This document shows, in pieces, positions 1 through 6,430 of a DNA stretch of 18,359 nucleotides; position 1 is the first letter of the stretch, and every line of letters begins with the position of its first letter. The DNA lies in contig CAYXMY010000057.1 of the NCBI GenBank assembly GCA_964466155.1, positions 1 through 18,359 of the forward strand, written 5' to 3'. The notes under the pieces are model-generated. The model was not told the DNA's origin, did not search any database, and saw nothing but the letters and a program-made list of their open reading frames with translations. The stretch is from Caenibius sp964466155. Lineage in GTDB: Bacteria > Pseudomonadota > Alphaproteobacteria > Sphingomonadales > Sphingomonadaceae. Position numbers and translations under genes: made by a program.

Positions 1-652
1 AGAGCGGGCGGAGATAGGGATCGACCTTCTCCTTCATGTCGCCGGGCAGGAAGCCCAGCCGCTCCCCCGCCTCCACCGCCGGGCGGGAGAGGATCAGGCG
101 CTGCACGCTGCCGGTGATGAGCTGGCTGACGGCCTGCGCCACGGCGACATAGGTCTTGCCCGTGCCTGCCGGGCCGAGTGCGAAGATCACATCGTCGCGG
201 GTCAGCGCTTTCATATATTCGATCTGCGTGGCGGAACGCGGAACGATGGTCTTGCGCCGGGTGCGGATCACGATCCCGCCGCCCAGAGGTTCCTTGCCGC
301 TGATGATGCCGTCCAATGTCGGTTCGCTCGACATCGCGATCAGCGCTTCGACTGCGCCCGCGTCCAGTTCCTGCCCTTCGAGCAGGCGTTTGTGCATGCC
401 TTTCAGCACATCGCGCGCACGGGCGACCGAATCGTCCGATCCTTCGATCAGGACCCGGTTGCCACGGGCGCTGATATAGACGCCGAGGCGATTTTCGAGC
501 TGGACAAGATTGGCGTCGAATTCGCCGAACAGCGCGCCGAGCACGGTCTGTTCCTCGAATTCCACTTCGGCCCGTGCCCGCCTGTGCGAGCCACGATCAC
601 CGGGGCGGATCAGCGCCGAATCGGAGTCGGCGCGGTGTGGTTTACGGCCCAT
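1..652 (-). CDS. phoH: PhoH-family ATPase (partial, C-terminal part beyond left edge)
   Basis: This is the first 217 codons of a PhoH-like protein, a cytoplasmic P-loop ATPase/RNA-helicase-like family linked to RNA metabolism and, in E. coli, phosphate starvation. The Walker A motif GPAGTGKT is at about residues 160-167. It is followed by a conserved stretch with LSRPAVEAGERLGFLPGDMK and, at the window edge, DPYLRPL, which is typical of PhoH. The N-terminal region with EISARGNR-like text (YISARGNRVLIEG) matches the family's KH-like segment. The ATG at 652 has an AAAGGAG ribosome site just upstream, with short spacing. The gene follows miaB by 94 bases in the same direction, the widespread miaB-phoH-ybeY order, so ybeY is expected just outside the window. 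The gene is cut by the window and is not a real truncation as far as can be seen. Confidence 0.95.
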   Translation of the reverse strand, partial: MGRKPHRADSDSALIRPGDRGSHRRARAEVEFEEQTVLGALFGEFDANLVQLENRLGVYISARGNRVLIEGSDDSVARARDVLKGMHKRLLEGQELDAGAVEALIAMSSEPTLDGIISGKEPLGGGIVIRTRRKTIVPRSATQIEYMKALTRDDVIFALGPAGTGKTYVAVAQAVSQLITGSVQRLILSRPAVEAGERLGFLPGDMKEKVDPYLRPL

Positions 653-746
653 GCGCTCCTTTCAAATGGTGCATGGGAAAGATAATGCCGCCGTGCCCGA
701 GAGCAAGCGGGCAGCAGCAAGAGCGCGGTGGAAAAGTTCCGTTTTT

Positions 747-2075
747 TCAGACCGTGCCGACAAGACGCCCGGAAAGCGAATTGGGACCGGCTTCGACCAG
801 TTCCACGCTGGCCAGATCGCCGATTGCGGCATCGCCGATGAAGTGGACCGATTGCAGCCACGGCGATTTGCCCAGCCATTGGCCCGGATGCTTGCCCTTG
901 CGTTCGACCAGAACGGTGCAGCGCTTGCCCACCGAAGCCCGATTGAAGGCCAGTTGATCGCGGTTGATCGCGGCTTGCAGGCGTTGCAGCCGTTCATCCA
1001 TTATTTCGGGGGCGATCATCCCGTCCATTTCGGCGGCGGGGGTGCCGGGGCGGGGGGAATACTTGAAGCTGAAAGCGGCGGCATAGCCCACGGCATCCAC
1101 CAGTTTCAGCGTATCGGCGAACTCTTCCTCGGTTTCTCCGGGGAAGCCGACAATGAAATCGCCCGACAGCGCGATATCCGGGCGCACGGCGCGGAACCGG
1201 TCGAGCAGGCGGAGATAGCTGTCCGCCGTGTGGCTGCGGTTCATCGCTTTCAGCACCCGGTCCGATCCGCTCTGCACCGGCAGATGCAGGTACGGCATCA
1301 GCTTGGCGACTTCGCCGTGGGCGGCGATCAGCCCGTCGGTGACATCGTTGGGGTGGCTGGTGGTGTAGCGAATTCTCTGCAGATCCGGCAGCTTGTCCAG
1401 CTCTCTTATCAAATCGTCGAGGCCGATGGCTTGCCCTTTTGCGGTTTCGCCCGACCATGCATTTACGTTCTGCCCCAGCAGCGTGATTTCGCGTGCGCCG
1501 TTTTCGACCAGCTTTTCAGCCTCGGCGATCAGATCGCTGTAAGGGCGCGAAATTTCGGCCCCGCGGGTATAGGGCACCACACAATAAGTGCAGAATTTGT
1601 CGCACCCTTCCTGCACGGTCAGGAACGCACTAGGCCCGGCGCGGCGGCGCTGGGGCAGCACGTCGAACTTCGCATTGGCGGGCATGTCGGTATCGGTCGC
1701 CCGTTCGCCGCGCGCCGCCTTGTCGAGCAGATCGGGCAGGCGGTGGTACGCCTGCGGGCCGACGACCATGGAAACCGCCGGGGCGCGGGCCATGATCTCT
1801 TCGCCTTCCGCTTGCGCCACGCAGCCCGCCACGGCGATCAGTGGCTTGCTGCCATCGGCCTTCTTTAAACGGCCGATATCGGAATAGACCTTTTCCGCCG
1901 CTTTCTCGCGGATGTGGCATGTGTTGAGCACGACCAGATCGGCATCGTCCCCTTCGGCGGCGGGGGTCATGCCCTTGTCGGCCAGCAGTTCCGCCATGCG
2001 TTCGCCATCATAGACGTTCATCTGGCAGCCGAAGCTCTTGACCCGATAGGTCCGGGGAGTGGGGGAAGCGGTCAT
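747..2075 (-). CDS. miaB: tRNA-2-methylthio-N6-dimethylallyladenosine synthase MiaB
   Basis: MiaB is a radical-SAM methylthiotransferase that adds the 2-methylthio group to i6A37 of tRNAs reading UNN codons. The 442-residue length is normal for the family. Three N-terminal cysteines expected to hold the second [4Fe-4S] cluster are present: C17 (FGCQMN), C53 (NTCHIREKA) and C85 (VAGCVAQ). The radical-SAM triad is C158-x3-C162-x2-C165 in the segment EGCDKFCTYCVVPYTRG. The last 60 or so residues form the TRAM RNA-binding domain. The start at 2075 gives the usual MiaB beginning, with YRVKSFGCQMNVYDGERM. It lies 42 bases after the plsC stop codon in the same direction, inside the conserved fur-plsC-miaB-phoH run, and is probably co-transcribed. 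No key residue is missing. Confidence 0.98.
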   Translation of the reverse strand: MTASPTPRTYRVKSFGCQMNVYDGERMAELLADKGMTPAAEGDDADLVVLNTCHIREKAAEKVYSDIGRLKKADGSKPLIAVAGCVAQAEGEEIMARAPAVSMVVGPQAYHRLPDLLDKAARGERATDTDMPANAKFDVLPQRRRAGPSAFLTVQEGCDKFCTYCVVPYTRGAEISRPYSDLIAEAEKLVENGAREITLLGQNVNAWSGETAKGQAIGLDDLIRELDKLPDLQRIRYTTSHPNDVTDGLIAAHGEVAKLMPYLHLPVQSGSDRVLKAMNRSHTADSYLRLLDRFRAVRPDIALSGDFIVGFPGETEEEFADTLKLVDAVGYAAAFSFKYSPRPGTPAAEMDGMIAPEIMDERLQRLQAAINRDQLAFNRASVGKRCTVLVERKGKHPGQWLGKSPWLQSVHFIGDAAIGDLASVELVEAGPNSLSGRLVGTV

Positions 2076-2117
2076 GGCGCGCGCGTTTACGGGAAAAGCG
2101 CGGCTTCGTGAAGAGGG

Positions 2118-2906
2118 TCAGCCCAGGGCCATGCGGGCGGCGATGGCATCGCGTGCCGCACCGGCCATCGTCTTGCGGTTCAGGAGCGCGTCGCCCGCCA
2201 GCGGATCGAGGAAATGGAGATCGAGCCGGATCGGGCGGAAACGGCCCAGCATCCGCTTGATATTGGCGGCGCCCGGCTCCTCTCCCACCCAGGCAATGCG
2301 CGGCCCCTCGGCATAACGCAGCAGAACCGGTTGCACGATGAGGCCTTCCGGCAGCGGTTCGAGTGCGGAAAGCAGGGCGCTCTTGAAGGGAAGCAGGCCC
2401 GTGCCATCGCCGGTGGTGCCTTCGATGAAGATCGTCAGCGCCCCGTCACCGGCGACGGCCTGACGCACGTATTCCACTTGTGTGCTGACGGTCGAACGCT
2501 GATCGCGGGCGATGAAGACCGTGTCGTTGAGAGCGGCCAGAAACCGGAATATCGCCGATCCCGCCAGATCGTCCTTGGCGACGAAAGCACTGCCCGTGGT
2601 GGCGAGGAGTGCGGGAATGTCCATCCAGCTAATGTGATTGGGCAGGTAGAGCGCATTACCCAGCGCCTGGCCGTGAACCCGGATGCGCAGCCCCAGAATC
2701 GCGCAGAAGGCGCGGAAATAAACCTGCGGCCAGAACCGCCTGAGCCCGAACAGCCGCCAGACGACCGCCAGGGGGGCAATAAGTGCCAGCAGCAGGAGCC
2801 AGCAGATCAGGCGCAGCAATAGCGCGGCCCAGCCGAGTATCCCGATTGCGGGCTCGGCCCGGGCCATGGCGTTGTGCGATTCGTCCTGCCCGCCGGTGGG
2901 CGGCAT
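2118..2906 (-). CDS. plsC: 1-acyl-sn-glycerol-3-phosphate acyltransferase (PlsC family)
   Basis: This is a membrane acyltransferase that acylates lysophosphatidic acid to phosphatidic acid in phospholipid synthesis. With the chosen start it has 262 residues. A hydrophobic segment at about residues 22-50 anchors it in the inner membrane. The catalytic HX4D motif is NHISWMD (H91, D96), and the substrate-binding EGTT motif is at 162-165, where many homologues have EGTR. The frame stays open upstream to 3011 inside fur, but that part is fur antiframe and is not credible. The ATG at 2906 lies 7 bases after the fur stop, with GAGGA in the fur tail as a possible ribosome site. The ATG at 2867 (MARAEPAIG, 249 residues) is an equally plausible start. 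It is probably translated in one transcript with fur and miaB. Confidence 0.9.
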   Translation of the reverse strand: MPPTGGQDESHNAMARAEPAIGILGWAALLLRLICWLLLLALIAPLAVVWRLFGLRRFWPQVYFRAFCAILGLRIRVHGQALGNALYLPNHISWMDIPALLATTGSAFVAKDDLAGSAIFRFLAALNDTVFIARDQRSTVSTQVEYVRQAVAGDGALTIFIEGTTGDGTGLLPFKSALLSALEPLPEGLIVQPVLLRYAEGPRIAWVGEEPGAANIKRMLGRFRPIRLDLHFLDPLAGDALLNRKTMAGAARDAIAARMALG

Positions 2907-2913
2907 GACCGGC

Positions 2914-3336
2914 TCAATCCTCGCGTTCGATCCGGACGCCGTAAAGTTCCATGCGGTGATCGACGAGGCGGTAACCCAGCTTCTCCGCGATTCGGCGTTG
3001 CAGCGCTTCAAGTTCTGGATCGACGAATTCGAGCACTTTGCCCGTTTCCACGTCGATCAGGTGATCGTGGTGCGCTTCGGGCGCGGCTTCGTAACGCGCG
3101 CGGCCATCCCCGAAATCGTGGCGATCGAGAATCCCGGCTTCTTCGAATAGGCGGACGGTGCGGTACACCGTGGCAATGGAAATGCCCGGATCGATTGCAG
3201 CGGCCCGTTCATGCAGCTTTTCGACGTCGGGGTGATCCTCGCTTTCCGAAAGAACGCGAGCGATCACGCGCCGTTGTTCGGTGATGCGCAGGCCACGGTC
3301 CTGGCATAGCTGTTCGATGTCGATTGCCTGGTGCAA
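2914..3336 (-). CDS. fur: Fur-family transcriptional regulator (TTG start)
   Basis: This is a ferric-uptake-type metalloregulator, a dimeric winged-helix repressor. With the TTG start at 3336 it has 140 residues, the usual length. The DNA-binding part includes RITEQRRVIARVL and the recognition helix ISIATVYRTVRLFEEAGI (about 52-69). The regulatory metal site is HHDH at 89-92, with E108 and H127 in the dimer domain. The structural-zinc CxxC of E. coli Fur is absent: HLIDVETGK stands where HLICLDCGK is expected, as in many alphaproteobacterial homologues. The frame runs up to an ATG at 3399, but that would put the start upstream of, and read through, the mucR terminator. TTG at 3336 has GAGGA at 3341-3345 and begins MHQAIDIEQLCQDRG. 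Mur or another Fur subtype cannot be excluded, because no target sites were identified. Confidence 0.93.
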   Translation of the reverse strand: MHQAIDIEQLCQDRGLRITEQRRVIARVLSESEDHPDVEKLHERAAAIDPGISIATVYRTVRLFEEAGILDRHDFGDGRARYEAAPEAHHDHLIDVETGKVLEFVDPELEALQRRIAEKLGYRLVDHRMELYGVRIERED

Positions 3337-3350
3337 TGTATCCTCGGGTA

Positions 3351-3390
3351 GAAATAAAAAGCGCCCCGCCACCTTAGCCGGACGGGGCGC
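3351..3390 (-). terminator. Intrinsic terminator after mucR
   Basis: On the minus strand an 8-bp perfect GC stem, GCGCCCCG with CGGGGCGC (3383-3390 and 3361-3368), encloses a 14-base loop. TTTTTATTTC follows at once (3360-3351). This is a textbook rho-independent terminator, 35 bases past the mucR stop. It ends only 5 bases before the fur ribosome-binding site, so it sits in the 5' leader of any mucR-fur read-through transcript. Confidence 0.9.
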
Positions 3391-3397
3391 AACTAAC

Positions 3398-3421
3398 AAG
3401 TTTGGGCCGGTAAGTTTGGGC
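3398..3421. repeat. Two tandem copies of AAGTTTGGGC, 14-base period
   Basis: The decamer AAGTTTGGGC occurs at 3398-3407 and 3412-3421, four bases apart, between the mucR stop codon and the mucR terminator. Both copies are exact. They could be a duplicated protein-binding site for expression of fur or merely a small local duplication. No known operator consensus was recognised. Confidence 0.6.
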
Positions 3422-3425
3422 TAGG

Positions 3426-3872
3426 TTACTTTGCGGCGGCGCGTGGCTTGCGGCCGCGCTTCTGGCCCGGCGCACGGCCGAGGCCGATCTTTTTCGCCAG
3501 TTCCCGGCGCGTCTTGGCGTAATTGGGCGCGACCAGCGGGTGATCGGCGTTGAGGCTCCAGCGCGCGCGGTATTCGTCGGTGGTCATGCCATGGTCGGTC
3601 GCGAGATGCCGCTTAAGCATCTTCATCTTCTTGCCGCATTCGAGGCAGACGACATAATCCGGCTTGACGGAAGAGCGGATCGAAACGGCCGGTTCCGGCT
3701 TTTCCTCGATCACGGGTGCGGCTTCGCCCAAACCCGAAAGCGCCGCGTAAACATTCGAAATCAGCGAGGGGACATCATCCACCGCGACATTGTTGTTTGC
3801 GACATGAGCCGCAACGATATCCGATGTAAGCGTTATAAGCGTCTCTTTAATGTCGTGCTGTATGGCTTCCAT
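3426..3872 (-). CDS. MucR/Ros-family zinc-finger transcriptional regulator
   Basis: This 148-residue protein belongs to the Ros/MucR group, H-NS-like regulators of alphaproteobacteria that bind AT-rich DNA and control surface polysaccharide, motility and cell-cycle genes. The prokaryotic zinc finger is clear: C76-x2-C79-x9-H89-x4-H94 in VCLECGKKMKMLKRHLATDH. It is followed by the conserved GMTTDEYRARWSLNADHPLVAPNYA. The N-terminal half (1-60) is the usual oligomerisation region, and the tail (133-148) is rich in basic residues. The start at 3872 has AAGAGG seven bases upstream. It forms a single-gene unit between rimI and fur, closed by its own terminator. MucR proteins often repress their own gene, but no site was pinned down here. 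Confidence 0.95.
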   Translation of the reverse strand: MEAIQHDIKETLITLTSDIVAAHVANNNVAVDDVPSLISNVYAALSGLGEAAPVIEEKPEPAVSIRSSVKPDYVVCLECGKKMKMLKRHLATDHGMTTDEYRARWSLNADHPLVAPNYAKTRRELAKKIGLGRAPGQKRGRKPRAAAK

Positions 3873-4004
3873 TTGGTGCCTCTTGAATATCTAGGCCGAC
3901 TATCTGTTCGAAAGTCGCGGTTGGTGCCCCTTGGCTGGGGGCATTGCACCTTGTGTCATCAATTTTCAAGAGAAACTGCGTAAGGATTTTAAACGCAACG
4001 AAAG
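3873..4004. other. Intergenic region upstream of mucR
   Basis: These 132 bases between rimI (ending) and mucR (starting), both on the minus strand, are richer in A and T near the rimI end than the flanking genes. They must hold the mucR promoter if mucR is transcribed alone. A 6-bp hairpin, TGCCCC/GGGGCA at 3925-3943, has no T-run on either side, so it is not a convincing terminator. No tRNA or small ORF was seen. Confidence 0.5.
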
Positions 4005-4490
4005 TCAGCGCTGGTTAAGAATTAAGTACTTTTCAAAAGTCAGGGCGTCGCACTTTGTCCCGTCTTTTCTGGAATAATACTCTTTCCGCCGTCCGATTTG
4101 CGTGAAGCCGAAATTCCGATAGAGAAATTCCGCCGGATTTCCTTCTCTCATTTCCAGGAGAAGCCGTGTGTGGCCGTAATTTTCTGCATCGTCCGCGAAC
4201 AGATTCAGCAGTTTTCTGCCGATCCCGCGGTTTCGCATGTCCGGCCGCACTGCCAGCAGCAGCAGCTCCGCTTCGTCGAGTATGCCGCGCACCATGAAAA
4301 AACCGGCTGCCGGAGAGCCATTGGGGGGAGAGTTGCCCAAGCTGTCCACTATGCCATAGCGGCAATTGCCCACGGTCAGCGCATCGGCAACCTGCCGCCT
4401 GCTCCATGCCTCGCCATATTGCGGATCGAAGGCGAGAGCCATCACCTCCATGATCCGGTCGATATCGTCGGCGGGTTCGTGGGGCGTCAT
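4005..4490 (-). CDS. rimI: Ribosomal-protein-alanine-type N-acetyltransferase RimI (GNAT)
   Basis: This is a 161-residue GNAT acetyltransferase. RimI acetylates the N-terminal alanine of ribosomal protein S18 in E. coli and, as a family, other protein N-termini. Acetyl-CoA motif A is visible as AVRPDMRNRGIGRKLL, with RNRGIG at 86-91. The downstream motif with NPAEFLYRNFGFTQIGRRKEYY (about 118-139) is the typical RimI C-terminal part. The start codon overlaps the tsaB stop by four bases (ATGA at 4490-4487), so the two are translationally coupled. tsaB-rimI linkage is widespread in bacteria and supports the name. The exact substrate is inferred from the family and the neighbour. Confidence 0.92.
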   Translation of the reverse strand: MTPHEPADDIDRIMEVMALAFDPQYGEAWSRRQVADALTVGNCRYGIVDSLGNSPPNGSPAAGFFMVRGILDEAELLLLAVRPDMRNRGIGRKLLNLFADDAENYGHTRLLLEMREGNPAEFLYRNFGFTQIGRRKEYYSRKDGTKCDALTFEKYLILNQR

Positions 4491-5104
4491 TTTGTGCCCG
4501 GCAACTTGGCATCGGGGGCGCGGCCGTAAAGCGGTGCGATGTCATGCGACAGGGCCGCTTCGCCGAGCAGGGCGAATTGCCGGGCGTCGGGCAGCAGGGG
4601 GATGGCGTCTCCATGGCCGCGCAGGGCGATCAGCGCTTCGACCTGATTCCCGGCCACCAGGTTTTGCCGCACTGCCGCTGCGGCATCCGCCGGGCGCAGC
4701 GAGGCCAGAGGGGCCAGCGCCTGGCCATCGGCGCCGAAATCCTGCACGAACCATTCGCCGTGCCCGCCGGTCATTGCCACGCTGACCGCTGCTTCTCCTG
4801 CCTGGGCGCGGGCCATAGCGGCCACGAGCGCGAGCGTGGGATAGCCGACGACTTCGGCCCCCCATGCCAGCGCCAGCGCCCGTGCGGCGGCAAGGCCGAT
4901 CCGCACGCCGGTGAAGCTGCCTGGCCCCAGCGAGACGGCGATACGGCCCGCCATGCCCCGTTCAGGCAGGCGGGCGATCATCGGCACGAGATGTTCGGCG
5001 TGGCCCCGGCCCAACTGGCGGCATTCGCCTGCGAGCAGGGTGCCGTTATCGAACAGCGCCGCCGAACAGTTTTCCGTCGCGCAATCGATGGCGAGTGTGC
5101 GCAT
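4487..5104 (-). CDS. tsaB: tRNA threonylcarbamoyladenosine biosynthesis protein TsaB
   Basis: TsaB is the ASKHA-fold partner of TsaD in the complex that makes t6A37 in ANN-decoding tRNAs. From the ATG at 5104 the protein has 205 residues and begins MRTLAIDCATENCSAALF, the family's first strand and phosphate-like loop. The signature LGPGSFTGVRIGLAAARALA is at about 59-78. GGAGG lies eight bases upstream of this ATG (counting from its last base), and the open frame continuing to 5191 overlaps the nitroreductase gene and is discarded. The distal half has alanine-rich, poorly conserved sequence, as is usual for TsaB. The gene is 16 bases downstream of the nitroreductase and overlaps rimI by four bases, so it is likely co-transcribed with both. 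Confidence 0.95.
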   Translation of the reverse strand: MRTLAIDCATENCSAALFDNGTLLAGECRQLGRGHAEHLVPMIARLPERGMAGRIAVSLGPGSFTGVRIGLAAARALALAWGAEVVGYPTLALVAAMARAQAGEAAVSVAMTGGHGEWFVQDFGADGQALAPLASLRPADAAAAVRQNLVAGNQVEALIALRGHGDAIPLLPDARQFALLGEAALSHDIAPLYGRAPDAKLPGTK

Positions 5105-5120
5105 GCGCGGCCTCCGCCGG

Positions 5121-5714
5121 TCAGATGATGGTGTTGAACTTGCCGAATTCGGGGCGCGGGCTGCGCTCGAAAATCGAATTCTTGTCGCCATAGCCGATGG
5201 AGCAGAGGAAAATCACCCGCACATTCGGTTGTTCGGCGAAGAATTCGGCGTTGACCCCGTCTTCATCGAACCCGGACATCGGCCCGCAATCGAGCCCGAC
5301 CGCCCGCGCGGCGAGCATCAGGTAGGCTCCTTGCAGCGAGCCGTTGCGCGCGGCGTGCCGCTTGCGGCCTTCGGGATCGCTGGCGAACATGCTGCGCGCG
5401 TCCCTATGGGGGAAGAGCCACGGAAGCTCTTCGTGATAATCCTGATCCATGCCGATCACCACGCAGACCGGCGCGTTCAGCACCTTGTGCCGGTTCCCTT
5501 CGGAAACATGGCGCGCCAGACGCTCGCGGGCTTCGCGCGAACGGCACCAGATGAACCGCGCGGGCTGCATGTTGACCGAAGTCGGCCCCATTTTCAGCAG
5601 TTCGTAGATTTCGCGAATCTGGTCTTCGCTCACATCCTTGTCGAGCCAGCCGTTGTAGCTGCGCGCCGTGCGGAACAACTGGTCCAGCGCTTCGGCCGAA
5701 AGGGCTTGCGACAT
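5121..5714 (-). CDS. RutE-like nitroreductase-family FMN oxidoreductase
   Basis: This 197-residue protein is a nitroreductase-family flavoenzyme closest in look to RutE/HadB proteins, annotated as malonic semialdehyde reductases. Evidence is the N-terminus LDQLFRTARSYNGWLDKDVSEDQIREIYELLKMGPTSVNMQPARF (residues 10-54), where GPTS is the FMN-contacting segment. The later GSLQGAYLMLAARAVGLDCGPMSGFD (about 125-150) and the SIGYGDK region near the end are also typical. The enzyme would use FMN and NAD(P)H in the cytoplasm. No other pyrimidine-degradation (rut) gene is present, so the real substrate may differ. Its neighbours are nfu upstream (48 bases) and tsaB downstream. No gene symbol is given because orthology to RutE was not tested. 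Confidence 0.88.
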   Translation of the reverse strand: MSQALSAEALDQLFRTARSYNGWLDKDVSEDQIREIYELLKMGPTSVNMQPARFIWCRSREARERLARHVSEGNRHKVLNAPVCVVIGMDQDYHEELPWLFPHRDARSMFASDPEGRKRHAARNGSLQGAYLMLAARAVGLDCGPMSGFDEDGVNAEFFAEQPNVRVIFLCSIGYGDKNSIFERSPRPEFGKFNTII

Positions 5715-5762
5715 CGGGCGGATACTCCTGAATTTATGCTAATGCGCGGCCAGCGGGGAATG

Positions 5763-6341
5763 TCAGGCGGCGCGAACTTCGGTCACTTCGGGGACGTAGT
5801 GCTTGAGCAGGGATTCGATCCCGTTCTTCAAGGTAGCCGCGGAGGACGGGCAGCCCGAGCATGCCCCCTGCATGACGAGATAGACCACGCCGTCGCGATA
5901 GCCGCGATAGACGATATCGCCCCCGTCGTTGGCAACGGCCGGGCGCACCCGCGTTTCGATCAATTCCTTGATCTGATCGATGATGTCCGCATCGGCGGGA
6001 TCGTCGGCCAGATCGCTGTCGGTTTCAGGGGGGACGGAAAAGCTCGCTGCGCTGCCGCCGCTGAACAGCGGCGCTTCGCTGATGAAATGATCGAGCAGGA
6101 TGGCGACGACTTGCGGTTTCAACTGGCTCCAGTCCGCGCCGGGGCCGGCGGTCACCGAAACGAAGTCGGAGCCGAAGAACACGCCTGTCACTTCGCCGGA
6201 ATCGAACAGCGCGGAGGCGAGCGGCGATGCTTCCGCCGCTTCGGGCGAAGTGAATTCGCGTGTCCCTGTATCCATCACTTTTCTGCCGGGCAGAAACTTG
6301 AGCGTGGCGGGATTGGGCGTGGTTTCCGTTTCGATGTACAT
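5763..6341 (-). CDS. NifU-type Fe-S cluster scaffold/carrier (Nfu)
   Basis: This is a 192-residue Nfu protein with two domains. The N-terminal Nfu domain (about 1-88) begins MYIETETTPNPATLKFLPG, as in mitochondrial NFU1 and alphaproteobacterial homologues. The C-terminal NifU domain (about 120-190) carries the cluster-binding CxxC, C161-x2-C164 in QGACSGCPSSAATLKNGIE. A short acidic linker (107-118) joins them. It receives or carries [4Fe-4S] clusters for enzymes such as lipoyl synthase and, in this locus, possibly MiaB. It is the first gene of the minus-strand block and is divergent from the M16 peptidase gene. No truncation or missing residue is seen. Confidence 0.95.
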   Translation of the reverse strand: MYIETETTPNPATLKFLPGRKVMDTGTREFTSPEAAEASPLASALFDSGEVTGVFFGSDFVSVTAGPGADWSQLKPQVVAILLDHFISEAPLFSGGSAASFSVPPETDSDLADDPADADIIDQIKELIETRVRPAVANDGGDIVYRGYRDGVVYLVMQGACSGCPSSAATLKNGIESLLKHYVPEVTEVRAA

Positions 6342-6430
6342 GGCCCATGCGATGTAGGCACCAAAAGCCCGCGGTCAAGGCGGATCGTATTCACTGGCCC
6401 TTCATGATTTGCGTTTCTATACCGTTCCGC
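6342..6430. promoter_or_regulatory. Divergent intergenic region between nfu and the M16 peptidase
   Basis: These 89 bases separate two genes reading away from each other, so both promoters are expected here. No sigma-70 -35/-10 pair stands out with correct spacing, and no clear ribosome site precedes the ATG at 6431. The call rests on gene orientation alone. Confidence 0.4.

Noticed and set aside
2914..3399. A longer fur starting at ATG 3399
   Set aside because: The extra 21 residues would be encoded by the terminator hairpin of mucR; TTG at 3336 has a good ribosome site and gives the normal Fur length.
4911..6407. A 498-codon plus-strand frame across tsaB, the nitroreductase and nfu
   Set aside because: It crosses three well-supported minus-strand genes and their intergenic gaps and shows no domain; it is a shadow frame.
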